A stretch of DNA of 64,000 nt from Arenibacter nanhaiticus (GTDB taxonomy: Bacteria > Bacteroidota > Bacteroidia > Flavobacteriales > Flavobacteriaceae). The stretch is from positions 1 to 64,000 of the forward strand of contig NZ_FQYX01000006.1 in NCBI RefSeq assembly GCF_900141935.1. Reading direction: 5' to 3'. Under the pieces are notes generated by a model. That model was not told where the DNA came from. It saw nothing but the letters and a program-made list of their open reading frames with translations, and did not search any database. Positions 39,858-48,959 of this stretch are shown one piece after another; position 1 is the stretch's first letter, and each line of letters begins with the position of its first letter. Both the position numbers and the translations under genes were made by a program.

Positions 39858-40652
39858 ATGAACGCACATGAAATAGATTACCGTATATACGGGGAAGAAA
39901 TGCAATATGTAGAAATAGAACTGGACCCTCAAGAAGCGGTAGTCGCCGAGGCAGGTAGTTTTATGATGATGGATGCGGATATAAGAATGGAGACCATTTT
40001 CGGAGATGGATCGAATCAGGATAGTGGGGTCCTTGGAAAATTATTTTCTGCAGGGAAACGATTGCTTACCGGGGAAAGCTTATTTATGACGGCCTTTTTA
40101 AATGTTGGACATGGGAAAAAGCAGGTGAGCTTTGCCTCGCCTTATCCGGGGAAAATTATTCCCATAGACCTTGCGGAAAAACAAGGAAAATTTATTTGTC
40201 AAAAGGATGCCTTTTTATGTGCCGCGAAAGGAGTTTCCGTAGGTATAGAGTTTTCCCGTAAACTGGGGCGTGGACTTTTTGGGGGAGAAGGGTTTATTAT
40301 GCAAAAGTTGGAAGGCGACGGAATGGCCTTTGTACATGCTGGAGGTACTATGGCTAAAAAGGTCTTGGGACCAGGCGAAGTATTAAAAGTGGATACGGGC
40401 TGTATTATAGGTTTTTCGCAGGAGGTAGACTATGATATCGAATTTGTAGGAGGTATTAAAAACACGGTTTTCGGTGGTGAAGGTTTGTTTTTTGCAACCC
40501 TGAGAGGGCCTGGAACAGTCTATATTCAATCCTTGCCATTTAGTAGGTTGGCTGGCAGGATAGTTGCTTCTATTCCAGGAGGAAAAAGCAAGGGTGAAGG
40601 AAGTGTATTAGGGGGATTGGGAAATCTTCTAGATGGGGATAACCGCTTTTAA
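39858..40652 (+). CDS. TIGR00266/AIM24 family protein
   Basis: The 264-residue Gly-rich beta protein has EAGSFMMMDADIRMET, LTGESLFMTAF, the KLGRGLFGGEGFIMQKLEGDG core, and the closing RLAGRIVASIPG. These are the hallmarks of the AIM24-like family (double-stranded beta-helix). The role in bacteria is uncharacterised. It ends in an intrinsic terminator before the DUF2461 gene. Confidence 0.92.
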   Translation: MNAHEIDYRIYGEEMQYVEIELDPQEAVVAEAGSFMMMDADIRMETIFGDGSNQDSGVLGKLFSAGKRLLTGESLFMTAFLNVGHGKKQVSFASPYPGKIIPIDLAEKQGKFICQKDAFLCAAKGVSVGIEFSRKLGRGLFGGEGFIMQKLEGDGMAFVHAGGTMAKKVLGPGEVLKVDTGCIIGFSQEVDYDIEFVGGIKNTVFGGEGLFFATLRGPGTVYIQSLPFSRLAGRIVASIPGGKSKGEGSVLGGLGNLLDGDNRF

Positions 40653-40665
40653 TAGAACAACTTAT

Positions 40666-40698
40666 AACTTCTCCTCCCAGAAGGCGAGGGGAAGTTTT
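40666..40698 (+). terminator. intrinsic terminator after the AIM24 gene
   Basis: An 11-bp stem with one G-U pair (40666-40676 with 40686-40696) and a 9-nt loop ends in a run of T. The structure decides the start of the next gene: the in-frame start at 40633 would place this hairpin inside the coding region, so the ATG at 40723 is preferred. Confidence 0.65.
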
Positions 40699-40722
40699 AC
40701 ACTAAAAGAACTTAATAGCAAA

Positions 40723-41376
40723 ATGAACTTTAAAAATGTATTCGAATTTCTGGAGCAGTTAAATCAGAACAACTCCAAGGAATGGATGGATCAAAACCGA
40801 AAATGGTACCATGAGGTTCGCGATAGTTATATTTCTTGGCTCAATGGTTTGGATCTTAGTTTAGCGGCGATTGACGATGAATACTATCCCACTCCGGGAA
40901 AAAGAGGCATTAATAGAATTAACAATAACCTCATGTTCCATCCCAATAAACCCATTTATAAGGATCATTTTGGGGCCGGATTGGATAAGGAACCCAATAA
41001 GGGCGATTTTTACATAGAAATAGGACTAAAGCATTGTATGCTGGCAGGTGGCCTCTGGCGGCCAGATCCTAAGACATTAAAAAGTATTCGTGACGGCATA
41101 GATTATGATGGAGAAGAATTGATAAAGATCCTGAACAAACCAACTTTTAAGGCGGCCTTTGGTGGCTTGGTAGAAGACGAAAAATTAAAAAAGGCGCCCA
41201 AGGGTTTTAGCAATGGTCATCCACATATCGAATTGTTGCGGAATAAAACCTTTGCGGTAATGCACCCACTTGCCAAAAAAGAAGTGCTACAGGATGATTT
41301 TAATGATAGAATCATCGAAATATATAAAGAAATGCTCCCTTTTCGCCGCTACTTAAATAGGGCGGTGACGGTGTAA
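40723..41376 (+). CDS. DUF2461 family protein
   Basis: The 217-residue protein, from the ATG at 40723, begins MNFKNVFEFLEQLNQNNSKEWMD, the usual DUF2461/TIGR02453 start. PGKRGINRINNNLMFHPNKPIYKDHFGAG and GLKHCMLAGGLWRP are also typical of the family. The function is unknown. An upstream in-frame start (40633) overlaps the AIM24 gene and its terminator and is unlikely. Confidence 0.9.
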   Translation: MNFKNVFEFLEQLNQNNSKEWMDQNRKWYHEVRDSYISWLNGLDLSLAAIDDEYYPTPGKRGINRINNNLMFHPNKPIYKDHFGAGLDKEPNKGDFYIEIGLKHCMLAGGLWRPDPKTLKSIRDGIDYDGEELIKILNKPTFKAAFGGLVEDEKLKKAPKGFSNGHPHIELLRNKTFAVMHPLAKKEVLQDDFNDRIIEIYKEMLPFRRYLNRAVTV

Positions 41377-41520
41377 TTGCAATGAAAACAGGTGTTTTCA
41401 GCACTTAGGTATCCTATAAAACAGCAATGATTTGAAATGGGCATGACCGAAAACTGGTCGCAAATACGAAATCAGCTATGCGTATTGCATCTGTCCGTTA
41501 AAAGCCAATAAACGTTTGCA

Positions 41521-42111
41521 ATGAAAAACAACAAGGTAAGAAATATAAAAAAGGAACTCTTGTCCGACAATTGGTATACCTTGGAAAAGGTGACTTTTGA
41601 ATATGAAAAGGAAGAAGGGGTATGGGAAGCTCAATCCCGTGAAGCCTATGATAGGGGCAATGGAGCCGCTATTCTTCTGTATAATCAAAACAAGGGAACC
41701 GTAATATTAACCAAGCAATTTAGGATGCCTACGTATTTAAACGGCAATGATTCTGGAATGATGATAGAGGTTTGTGCTGGCTTGTTAGATGGTGACCATC
41801 CGGAAGATTGTATCATAAAGGAGGTAGAAGAGGAAACCGGGTATAAAATAGAGACCGTAAAGAAAGTTTTCGAAGCTTATATGTCTCCTGGTGCTGTCAC
41901 AGAAATGCTGTATTTTTTTATTGCTGGCTATGAAGATACGATGAGAGTAAGTGATGGTGGCGGAGCAGCGGACGAAACCGAAAATATAGAGGTGATAGAA
42001 TGCTCCTTTGAAAGTGCATTGGAAATGGTAGCCTCGGGAGAAATTAAAGATGCCAAAACCATTATGTTATTGCAGTACGCAAAATTAAATAGGTTATGTT
42101 CCCTTGTTTGA
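41521..42111 (+). CDS. Nudix hydrolase, NudK/ADP-sugar type
   Basis: The 196-residue protein has the Nudix box [22 protein letters not shown] near residue 85, with Lys in place of the usual Arg before EVxEE. The N-terminal [22 protein letters not shown] and the downstream [19 protein letters not shown] resemble GDP-mannose pyrophosphatase NudK. It hydrolyses a nucleoside-diphosphate sugar, releasing NMP and sugar phosphate; the exact sugar is not determined. It is 15 bp upstream of msrA, so the two are probably co-transcribed. Confidence 0.9.
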   Translation: MKNNKVRNIKKELLSDNWYTLEKVTFEYEKEEGVWEAQSREAYDRGNGAAILLYNQNKGTVILTKQFRMPTYLNGNDSGMMIEVCAGLLDGDHPEDCIIKEVEEETGYKIETVKKVFEAYMSPGAVTEMLYFFIAGYEDTMRVSDGGGAADETENIEVIECSFESALEMVASGEIKDAKTIMLLQYAKLNRLCSLV

Positions 42112-42126
42112 TACGACTAAACTTTT

Positions 42127-42633
42127 ATGGGTACGATTTCTAAAATAGCATTTGGGGGAGGTTGTCATTGGTGTACAGAGGCAATATTTATGTCCGTCAA
42201 TGGGGTAGTAGGAGTAGACCAGGGTTTTATATCTATCGATACCGGGGAAGATTCTTTTTCTGAAGCGGTGATTGTATATTACCAAGCCGATAAAATTGGG
42301 CTGCACGTTTTAATCTCCATTCACTTATATACCCATCGCAGTACTTCTGTACACAGTATGAGAAAAAAGTATCGCTCGGCCATTTATACTTTTAATGAAG
42401 CTGATAGAAAAAGTGCGGAAACCTCCTTGGAAATATTGCAGCAACAATTTAGTACTCCTCTAATTACACAGGTATATCCGTTTAAGGCTTTTAGGTTTTC
42501 CGATGAAATGTTTCACAATTATTATTATACCGATCCTAACAAACCTTTTTGCACTAGCTATATAGTACCAAAACTAAAGGTGCTTTTCAGAGAATTTGGC
42601 CTTTACGCAAACAAGGAAAGGATAGGTGGTTAA
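42127..42633 (+). CDS. msrA: peptide methionine-(S)-S-oxide reductase MsrA, divergent
   Basis: The 168-residue protein has the catalytic region FGGGCHWCTEAIF (Cys near residue 13); most MsrA proteins have GCFWC. It then shows GVVGVDQGFIS and EAVIVYYQADKIGLHVLI. The active-site Cys and Glu remain, so it is probably active on oxidised Met. The resolving cysteines usual in the C-terminus are not obvious; Cys in PFCTSYI is a candidate. It is cytoplasmic and follows the Nudix gene by 15 bp. Its 3' end overlaps the convergent PBP4-type gene by 4 bp. Confidence 0.85.
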   Translation: MGTISKIAFGGGCHWCTEAIFMSVNGVVGVDQGFISIDTGEDSFSEAVIVYYQADKIGLHVLISIHLYTHRSTSVHSMRKKYRSAIYTFNEADRKSAETSLEILQQQFSTPLITQVYPFKAFRFSDEMFHNYYYTDPNKPFCTSYIVPKLKVLFREFGLYANKERIGG

Positions 42634-43931
42634 TAGTTATCCCGGAGCCATTCAAAAATTTCTTGCATTTGCTCTTTTACTTCTTTGCTACTCTTTTTAA
42701 AATGATTGTTCATAAAGCTAAATATGAGGGTTTTTCCAGAATTAGTGAGCAGATAGCCGCTCAGGCAATAATTATTCCCCAAGGAACCCGACTTAGCGTA
42801 TATATAGGGGCTGTTTTTTCCGGGATAAGAATCTTTTAGGGTTCCAGAAATACCGCCTATGGGAAAATATCCCAATAACCGTTCTTGTGGGATTTCTTGA
42901 TACATTTTGTTTAAAACAAAGACTATAGACTCTGGGCTAAACAAATTATATCTAGAAAGTCCGGAACCGTCTACCCAGCGTGGCGATTGTGGCATTTCTT
43001 TTAGGTAGGTGTCCAAGACATGGTTTCGTGCTTTAGCACTGCTTAAAGTGTCCGAAAGGGTAGAGGAAGCCAAGATTAACAACTGTTCGGCTATAAAATT
43101 ATCACTTTCGTACATCATTCTTGTATAGAGCGAATCTGAAGGTATGCTGTATATGGTCCTTTTTTCTGAAGCCGGCATTTTTGGTACAAGGCTCAGTTTT
43201 TTATGTAGTGCTTTTTCCAATAAATTTTGTATGACCAGGCTGTCTACCAAAAAAGGAATCTCTAGGGTGTCCTTTCGGTTAGGTGCTACATAAAAAAGGT
43301 TTTCGGTTAGCGCTCTTCGCGTAGCCTGCTTTTGCGATATGATTTTCGGGCTAAAAAAACTGGGGCTCGCTACTATTGTGTCTGTTTGGTAAACAGACAG
43401 GGTATTTCCATAAAGGGGAAGACCACTTCTTTCGGGGCTATAGTTTCTGTCATAGTCATCCCAAGCCCATCCGGGTCCAAATTTGGTTTCCTGGAAATTG
43501 TTTAAATGTAGGGCGATATTTGGATAACCAGCGGCAAATTTCAGGGCCGTACTGTCGTTATAATAATGGTGTAACAAGGTAGGGTCGCCTGTGCCTTCCA
43601 TGTAAAGGGTATCGCCCAGAACAACATATTTTAAGGCAGGAATGTTGTTTGGCAGGGTTTTAAGTGAGGCAAAGAGCGTGAAAATCTTGGTGTTACTGGC
43701 AGGGGTGAAATATTTTTGACTGTTATGTTGGTATAGGGTGTCCTTTTTTTGTGGATCGTAGATAAACACTCCTTGGAAGTAATTATTGTTGCCTTCGGAA
43801 GCCAAGGCTTGGTCTATCGTAAGGTGTAGTTTTTTATGTGGTAGTGATTTACATCCATATAATGAATGAAGAAGCAGTATAAGGGCTGACAGTAATTGAA
43901 GGTATTTTCTTGTAGGTGAAATAAGGGCCAT
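42630..43931 (-). CDS. dacB: PBP4-type D-Ala-D-Ala carboxypeptidase, lipoprotein
   Basis: The ATG at 43931 places a lipobox (SLYGC) near residue 27; an in-frame ATG at 43961 adds 10 residues. The three penicillin-binding motifs are present: SxxK as SNTK (Ser near 79) in YFTPASNTKIF, SxN as SDN in MYESDNFIAEQ, and KSG in YAKSGSLGNNYCLSGYL. The class C (DacB) family normally carries a large insert between the first two motifs; here the spacing of about 210 residues fits. It trims or cleaves peptidoglycan peptides in the periplasm. It is about 433 residues, near the family norm. Confidence 0.92.
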   Translation of the reverse strand: MALISPTRKYLQLLSALILLLHSLYGCKSLPHKKLHLTIDQALASEGNNNYFQGVFIYDPQKKDTLYQHNSQKYFTPASNTKIFTLFASLKTLPNNIPALKYVVLGDTLYMEGTGDPTLLHHYYNDSTALKFAAGYPNIALHLNNFQETKFGPGWAWDDYDRNYSPERSGLPLYGNTLSVYQTDTIVASPSFFSPKIISQKQATRRALTENLFYVAPNRKDTLEIPFLVDSLVIQNLLEKALHKKLSLVPKMPASEKRTIYSIPSDSLYTRMMYESDNFIAEQLLILASSTLSDTLSSAKARNHVLDTYLKEMPQSPRWVDGSGLSRYNLFSPESIVFVLNKMYQEIPQERLLGYFPIGGISGTLKDSYPGKNSPYIYAKSGSLGNNYCLSGYLLTNSGKTLIFSFMNNHFKKSSKEVKEQMQEIFEWLRDNY

Positions 43932-44050
43932 AAATCGGGGTTTGGTCGAAAAAAAAAACATTTTATCTATTAATTAACAATAGTATTGTAATATAATATA
44001 TCTTTTATTAGTTATATTAGTCAAACCAATCAAAAAAATGAATTTGAGAT

Positions 44051-44248
44051 ATGGCAAGAGCTATGTTAGAGTACACCAAGACTGTACTCCAAAAGGTTAG
44101 TTTTGATACCAAACTGTTTTGTAAAGAATTAGAAAAAGCAATCACACGACTATTGCCTTTTGAATTAGAAGAATTAAAAGTCTGGTTACAGAGATTTATA
44201 TTTGATAAGCCAGAATTGCGACCAAGTTTACTTTGTTTAAAAACATAA
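44051..44248 (+). CDS. small conserved-type cytoplasmic protein
   Basis: The 65-residue protein MARAMLEYTKTVLQKVSFD... is rich in aromatic and basic helix residues (CKELEKAITRLL, LEELKVWLQRFI). Sequences of this shape (E-Y-T-K-T-V-L-x-K-V-S-F-D) are recurrent in Bacteroidota, as small proteins of unknown role. It is supported as a gene by a strong terminator at its very end (44245-44285). Translation may start at 44051 or at the ATG at 44063. Confidence 0.75.
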   Translation: MARAMLEYTKTVLQKVSFDTKLFCKELEKAITRLLPFELEELKVWLQRFIFDKPELRPSLLCLKT

Positions 44249-44285
44249 ATAAAAAACCACTTTTTTAAAGTGGTTTTTTATTTAT
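44245..44285. terminator. bidirectional terminator, 19-bp perfect stem
   Basis: The arms at 44245-44263 and 44267-44285 are perfect complements with a 3-nt loop; A and T runs lie within the stem. It serves the small gene on the forward strand and possibly oxyR on the reverse. Confidence 0.85.
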
Positions 44286-44388
44286 TCGGACTTTCTCTAA
44301 TCGGAAGTCCAAAAAAGCTAGGAGTGGCATTTGTATACTCAATACGATTGTTGTTATTAATATCGATGGATTGGTATGCCCATTTTCT

Positions 44389-45327
44389 TTATTTATTAAG
44401 GGGACTTACAATATTTACATCCTGAAAGGTGATAGCTCCTCTTATTACACCGGCGATGATATCGTAAAGAGCCTCGGTGATCTGTATTTTAAGTTCACTT
44501 TTATGATAAATGAGACTTACTTCTCTAGCAGGGGAAGGGGCTTTAAAAAATTTGAGGTTTTTCCTTTTTTTATCGTCCAGCTCCAATGTGTTTAAGTAGG
44601 GTAAAAGCGTCATTCCCAAGCCTTCGTTGGCAAGGTTGATCAGTGTTTCAAAACTTCCGCTTTGGAGTTGAAACTGTTCTTTTAAATTACTTTTGGAGGC
44701 ATTACATAAGTTGATGACTCCGTCTCTAAAACAGTGTCCATCCCTTAACAGAAGCACATCGTTAATGTCCAGGTCACCAGGGGACAGTTCGGTAACTTTT
44801 TCCAATCGGTGCAGCTGAGGGACATAGCCAACAAAGGGTTCGTAATACAAAGGCCTTTCCTTGATAAACTCAATTTCTAACGGAGTGGCGGCGATGGCCG
44901 CATCTAAATGTCCATCCTGTAAATTACGGATAAGGTTTTCGGTACTCTGTTCCTTAATAATTAAATTTACTTTCGGATATTTTTTTATAAAAGTCTTTAA
45001 GAACATTGGCAATAAAGTGGGCATTATCGTAGGGATAATACCTAATATAAATTCCCCACCTATAAATCCTTTTTCCTGGTCTACAATATCCTTAATTCGG
45101 TTGGCCTCATTCACAATGTTTTTGGCCTGATTTACTATTTTCTGACCTACCTCTGTAATCGTTATAGGTTTTTTTCCTCTGTCGAAAATGATAATATCCA
45201 ATTCCTCTTCAAGCTTTTGCACCTGCATGCTTAAAGTAGGCTGGGTTACAAAACTTTTTTCTGCGGCCAAAGTGAAATTTTGATATTCGGCAACGGCCAA
45301 TACATATTGTAATTGTGTTATGGTCAT
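44389..45327 (-). CDS. oxyR: OxyR-type LysR regulator of the peroxide response
   Basis: The 312-residue LysR protein has its winged helix-turn-helix at 1-60 (FTLAAEKSFVTQPTLSMQVQKLE). The OxyR redox cysteines are conserved in LRDGHCFRDGVINLC (about 198 and 207, nine apart as in Escherichia coli). In OxyR these form a disulfide on H2O2 exposure and switch on antioxidant genes. It is divergent from dps, a classic OxyR target, across 248 bp, which supports regulation of dps by this protein. Other LysR functions lack this Cys pair, so the assignment is strong. Confidence 0.95.
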   Translation of the reverse strand: MTITQLQYVLAVAEYQNFTLAAEKSFVTQPTLSMQVQKLEEELDIIIFDRGKKPITITEVGQKIVNQAKNIVNEANRIKDIVDQEKGFIGGEFILGIIPTIMPTLLPMFLKTFIKKYPKVNLIIKEQSTENLIRNLQDGHLDAAIAATPLEIEFIKERPLYYEPFVGYVPQLHRLEKVTELSPGDLDINDVLLLRDGHCFRDGVINLCNASKSNLKEQFQLQSGSFETLINLANEGLGMTLLPYLNTLELDDKKRKNLKFFKAPSPAREVSLIYHKSELKIQITEALYDIIAGVIRGAITFQDVNIVSPLNK

Positions 45328-45575
45328 TCAGTATAATTTAAAACAATAAAAATATGAAAACTATCAGTAAAAACTATGCTGATTTGGGTTTACTCCGATA
45401 TTTTAGGCCGATTCTATTTAGAAGCCCTAGTTCTGTAGGGGTATGAATAGATTTTTAGCGGTTTCTTTTTGTTGGTATAAGAAAATACTATTTCAAGATC
45501 AGTTCCATAGATGACGATTGGGAATAAGTCTAATTTCTTTTAAGTAATTTGCAGGTAACTTAAAAAAATAACAAT

Positions 45576-46055
45576 ATGAAATTAAATAGTATAGGACTCA
45601 GTGCTAGCAAGTCGAAATTAATAAGCGATGATTTAAATACGTTATTGGCAAATTTTCAACGCTATTATCAGAATCTTCGGGGAATTCATTGGAATATAAG
45701 AGGAAAAAGGTTTTTTGATCTACATGTTAAATTTGAGGAACTGTATACAGATGCCAATTTAAAAGTAGATGAGATCGCCGAGCGTATCCTTACTTTGGGT
45801 GGGGTTCCTTATCACACTTTTGAAGATTATATTAGCAATGCAAAGGTTCGGGCAGGAAAAAATATTTCTAAGGACGAGGAGGCTATTCGGCTAATAGTCG
45901 ACTCTCTACAAGAACTTTTGATCATTGAAAGAGCCATATTAGAGACCTCGGCAGAAGCTTCCGATGAGGGGACCAATGCTATGATGAGCGATTTTATTAC
46001 CGAACAGGAAAAAACCGTATGGATGATGAAAGCTTGGTTGGCAGAAGAAATCTAA
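45576..46055 (+). CDS. dps: Dps family ferritin-like DNA-protection protein
   Basis: The 159-residue four-helix protein has the Dps ferroxidase residues in RGIHWNIRGKRFFDLHVKFEELY and VDEIAERILTLGG. Dps dodecamers oxidise ferrous iron with H2O2, store the iron and shield DNA. It is transcribed divergently from oxyR, so peroxide induction is likely. Its lysine-poor tail may limit direct DNA binding. Confidence 0.95.
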   Translation: MKLNSIGLSASKSKLISDDLNTLLANFQRYYQNLRGIHWNIRGKRFFDLHVKFEELYTDANLKVDEIAERILTLGGVPYHTFEDYISNAKVRAGKNISKDEEAIRLIVDSLQELLIIERAILETSAEASDEGTNAMMSDFITEQEKTVWMMKAWLAEEI

Positions 46056-46517
46056 GCTGCCCCAAATGGCGAAAACAATACGGATAAGCAAGTTGCATTA
46101 GAGTGCGCTTCCAAAGGAAAACGACCAATGCAGACCAATACAATTGATGGTCTACATAGATAGCTGCGAATAACCTAAGGGTGGTATTCTCGTTTTTTAT
46201 TTTTCCAATGGGCAGATGGGGCAATGGTTATATTTTACCAATATCCCGCGTTAGGGACCGCGGCGGCATCCCCGCAGCAACGCAAGGGATATAGCCAAGG
46301 GCCCGCCCGACTTAGGAGGGAACGCCCAAATTAATAGAGCAACCCTAGTACAAAAGAAATTATAATTGAAAGGATTTCATTTTCGACAGATAGTGGCTTT
46401 TACTCTTTAAAATGTGGCTAATTTTAAACATACTTCCCCGACCAGACGTCAAAAGACTAGTAGTTAGGGAAAAAATATAAATAATGCGACCATAGGAATA
46501 GGTGTAAACGCCTACTT
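46056..46517. other. intergenic region holding copy A of a dispersed repeat
   Basis: No gene was recognised. The central 84 bp (46248-46331) is a GC-rich dispersed repeat whose inverted copy lies at 54536-54619. The rest is AT-rich and unremarkable. Confidence 0.6.
46248..46331 (-). repeat. 84-bp dispersed GC-rich repeat, copy A
   Basis: The reverse complement of this stretch matches 54536-54619 at about 78 of 84 positions with no gaps. It is much richer in GC than its surroundings and contains complementary strings able to form hairpins, such as ATCCC and GGGAT around the central region. Flavobacterial genomes carry elements of this type, seemingly non-coding. Confidence 0.85.
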
Positions 46518-46940
46518 CTATTGTTGCATTTTTAAGTAGTAATCTGCAGAATGTTTTCCCGATCCGTAAAATAGAAAGAAAACACATACCAAAAAGGTGA
46601 TACTGGCCAACAATAGGTTGTTAACATTCATTTCTCCGAAGAAATTCACCAATATGGCTCCTACTAAGATTGGCAATTGCGCTAATACAGTTAGACGGGT
46701 AAGCAAACCGATGACCAGTAAAAAGCCGCCTATAAAATGTGCAGGTGCTACATAGTGCATTATCCAAATACCCATAGGCATGTTTTGGAATGGTCTGAAT
46801 ATTTCGGCCATTTCTACGGGATTGGACATAAATTGGATTCCTTTTATAAAGAGAAATACACCCAGAGCTACTCGTAACAGGTCCAATGGATAATAAGTAT
46901 GCGCATTGGCCCATTTGTTTAAAGACTTAATTGTATCCAT
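46518..46940 (-). CDS. DoxX family membrane protein
   Basis: The 140-residue protein has four membrane helices, with DLLRVALGVFLFIKGIQFM, then HYVAPAHFIGGFLLVIGLLTRL, the core DoxX pattern. The biochemical role of this class is generally undefined; members take part in sulfur and redox chemistry in some species. It lies alone on the reverse strand after the repeat region. Confidence 0.9.
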   Translation of the reverse strand: MDTIKSLNKWANAHTYYPLDLLRVALGVFLFIKGIQFMSNPVEMAEIFRPFQNMPMGIWIMHYVAPAHFIGGFLLVIGLLTRLTVLAQLPILVGAILVNFFGEMNVNNLLLASITFLVCVFFLFYGSGKHSADYYLKMQQ

Positions 46941-47201
46941 GATGTACTAATTTAAGTGGGTTATACTCTAATGTACTTATTTTTAGTAAAATATGAAAGT
47001 TAAAAGAGCTCTAATAATGAGCGGATGCACTATTTTAGAAGCGTTTTTAGCAGGGTTTCGGGCGTCATTAGCCTTGGTATTGCTCTATTGATACGAAGGC
47101 CATAAATGGGTTTGTTAGCGTCATTTCCCCATGGGTACCATAAAAACAGTCGAGGTGGTACTTTTGAGTACGGCCCCACATAAGCATAGTACTCCATTGC
47201 T

Positions 47202-47963
47202 TTATTGCCTTGATGCTGCCAAAACTTTTCCGCCAAGACCGCTAAGTGCCTCTTTGTAAATCCACAATTCTTCAGATTCACCGTTGGTCGTATCTTCAAT
47301 CTCTTTTAAAAAGTTCTTAAAACTTCCAGAACCATATACTTCTTCATAATGTAAGGGAAAGGAATCCCTGTTTCCCATCCAAGCAGATTTTTCAAAGAAA
47401 TCTACCCATGCAAAATCCATTCCTTCCATATTGGCCATGTCATTTATGTAGATGCCGTAGGGGTGATCGGGCATTTTTTCCAAATATACCTTTTGTACTT
47501 TTTTTACGGCTTCCATGAATTCCATATGTTTAAACCGCTTTACATCGACCACAAATATCAAAAGGTTTTTTATAGTGAAATCCTTGCTAAAGTTCGATAA
47601 TTCAGGATGAAACCTCCAATAATGCTGCTCGGTTTCTGGGAGCATATATGGAAGTACATTGGTATTCCAGTCCATGTCATGTCCTTCTTGTGCTGGCCTG
47701 GTATCCATGGCGCTCCAAGGTAATGGGCCCATCACCCAAACATACTTGCCGGCGTTTTTTCCGTTGGCAATCCAATATACCCTAGCCCCATAGATACCTT
47801 GGGCATGGTACTTTTTGTTGTGTGCTGCCATCCCGCTTTCAAATTCCTGTATTTTTTCTGGATTTGCGGTGAGCATGGCATTTTCAATGACGTTGTACTC
47901 CTTGGGAGCCTGTGATATTACCATGAAGGGAATGAGTAATACGAGATACATTATTGTTTTCAT
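47202..47963 (-). CDS. secreted protein of unknown function
   Basis: The 253-residue protein has a signal peptide (MKTIMYLVLLIPFMVISQ). The mature protein may be two copies of a ferredoxin-like alpha/beta unit: YNVIENAMLTANPEKIQEFE, and later a FVVDVKRF segment. I see no catalytic motif. It shares broad layout with the secreted protein at 48960-49727 and lies in the same orientation. I cannot assign a family securely; NIPSNAP-like or dimeric alpha/beta barrel relatives are possible. Confidence 0.6.
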   Translation of the reverse strand: MKTIMYLVLLIPFMVISQAPKEYNVIENAMLTANPEKIQEFESGMAAHNKKYHAQGIYGARVYWIANGKNAGKYVWVMGPLPWSAMDTRPAQEGHDMDWNTNVLPYMLPETEQHYWRFHPELSNFSKDFTIKNLLIFVVDVKRFKHMEFMEAVKKVQKVYLEKMPDHPYGIYINDMANMEGMDFAWVDFFEKSAWMGNRDSFPLHYEEVYGSGSFKNFLKEIEDTTNGESEELWIYKEALSGLGGKVLAASRQ

Positions 47964-48186
47964 AGGATCTATTATTTAAAGGTTCATATTCTAGTGTGTC
48001 TTGAAGGGGGAATTGTTACGCTCGGTTTCTCGCCCAACATCACCGTAACTTTGAACGGCTTTTCTGTGCCAATCACTATGTTGGGAAGTCATTTTATATG
48101 GTCTATATTCTATTATAACAAAGGTTGTTTCGATATTCTTAACAAATCCGATTAAATGCAGTTTTTTAGGGACTAAACTGAATAGA

Positions 48187-48705
48187 TTAGTTTTTTACAG
48201 TTGCTTTTTTGCCCGGTTTTTGATTTTCCAATTTCTCGATGGCTGCCAGATATTTGGATAAATCATAATATCCCTGCTCTAATACAATTTTACCGTTTAC
48301 AAATTGAAGGGTAAGATGTATCGGAATGACGAGTTCTTCGCCGGTAGCTGCCATGGTACCTTCCCAGGTTCCCCAGAAATTTACCCATTTTTGGCCTTTA
48401 TCGTCTATTATCATTTCACAAAACATAGCTTCATCCGAAAAACCGTACTTGGACAAAGGCTGCAAATTATTTTGTAGCCCTTGTTGAATTTCTAAAGGGG
48501 TAGAGGGGGCTATGGTATTGTGGCGTACTATGGCCGTATCTGCATAATGACTCAACCATGATTCCCAGTTTCCTTCATTGTAATCCTTTACCAGTTCCTG
48601 AACTTTATTAACCTCTGGAGAGCTATTCGTATATCGAGTTATTTCTTTAGGTTGGCAACTTGTAAAAAAAAAGACGATTAAGCCGTATAAAATAATGATT
48701 TTCAT
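48187..48705 (-). CDS. NTF2/SnoaL-like lipoprotein
   Basis: The 172-residue protein has a lipobox (FFFTSC). The mature part has the NTF2-like plan: KVQELVKDYNEGNWESWLSHYADTA, then strands including GQKWVNFWGTW and IHLTLQFVNGKIV. SnoaL-like proteins are often small-molecule binding or isomerase-like; here nothing identifies the ligand. It lies between two secreted proteins on the same strand, and the three may work together. Confidence 0.82.
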   Translation of the reverse strand: MKIIILYGLIVFFFTSCQPKEITRYTNSSPEVNKVQELVKDYNEGNWESWLSHYADTAIVRHNTIAPSTPLEIQQGLQNNLQPLSKYGFSDEAMFCEMIIDDKGQKWVNFWGTWEGTMAATGEELVIPIHLTLQFVNGKIVLEQGYYDLSKYLAAIEKLENQKPGKKATVKN

Positions 48706-48765
48706 TAGGTTACTTGTTTTAATGGTTATTCCCTATGTCTCTCTGATCGGAGTACTATTGGTGGC

Positions 48766-48846
48766 TCAAAAAGTAACTTCCAATGCTTGCGCCAATTTCT
48801 GGTCTTTAGGCTTTAGTTCGTCAGAATAGTTCTTAATTCTAACCAT
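48766..48846 (-). CDS. possible 26-residue small protein or gene remnant
   Basis: The frame from ATG 48846 encodes MVRIKNYSDELKPKDQKLAQ plus six residues and then a stop. The coding-like frame continues upstream to a TAG, suggesting a fragment of a longer ancestral gene rather than a true small protein. No Shine-Dalgarno-like sequence is evident. Confidence 0.2.
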   Translation of the reverse strand: MVRIKNYSDELKPKDQKLAQALEVTF

Positions 48847-48959
48847 GTCATGGTCGTTTGTTTTTTCTGGTATTGGCTACCGACTGCCCTTCCTAAAAAA
48901 GGTATTGCTTATATTGTTATCGGTAAAAGGGATCCTGGTTTTGATGTTTGAGCCTTGGT

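Noticed and set aside
47030-47299. 89-residue reverse-strand open frame overlapping the end of the secreted protein gene
   Set aside because: It overlaps the better supported gene at 47202 in another frame, has no recognised domain and no separate ribosome-binding site. It was not annotated, although its non-overlapping part looks mildly coding.
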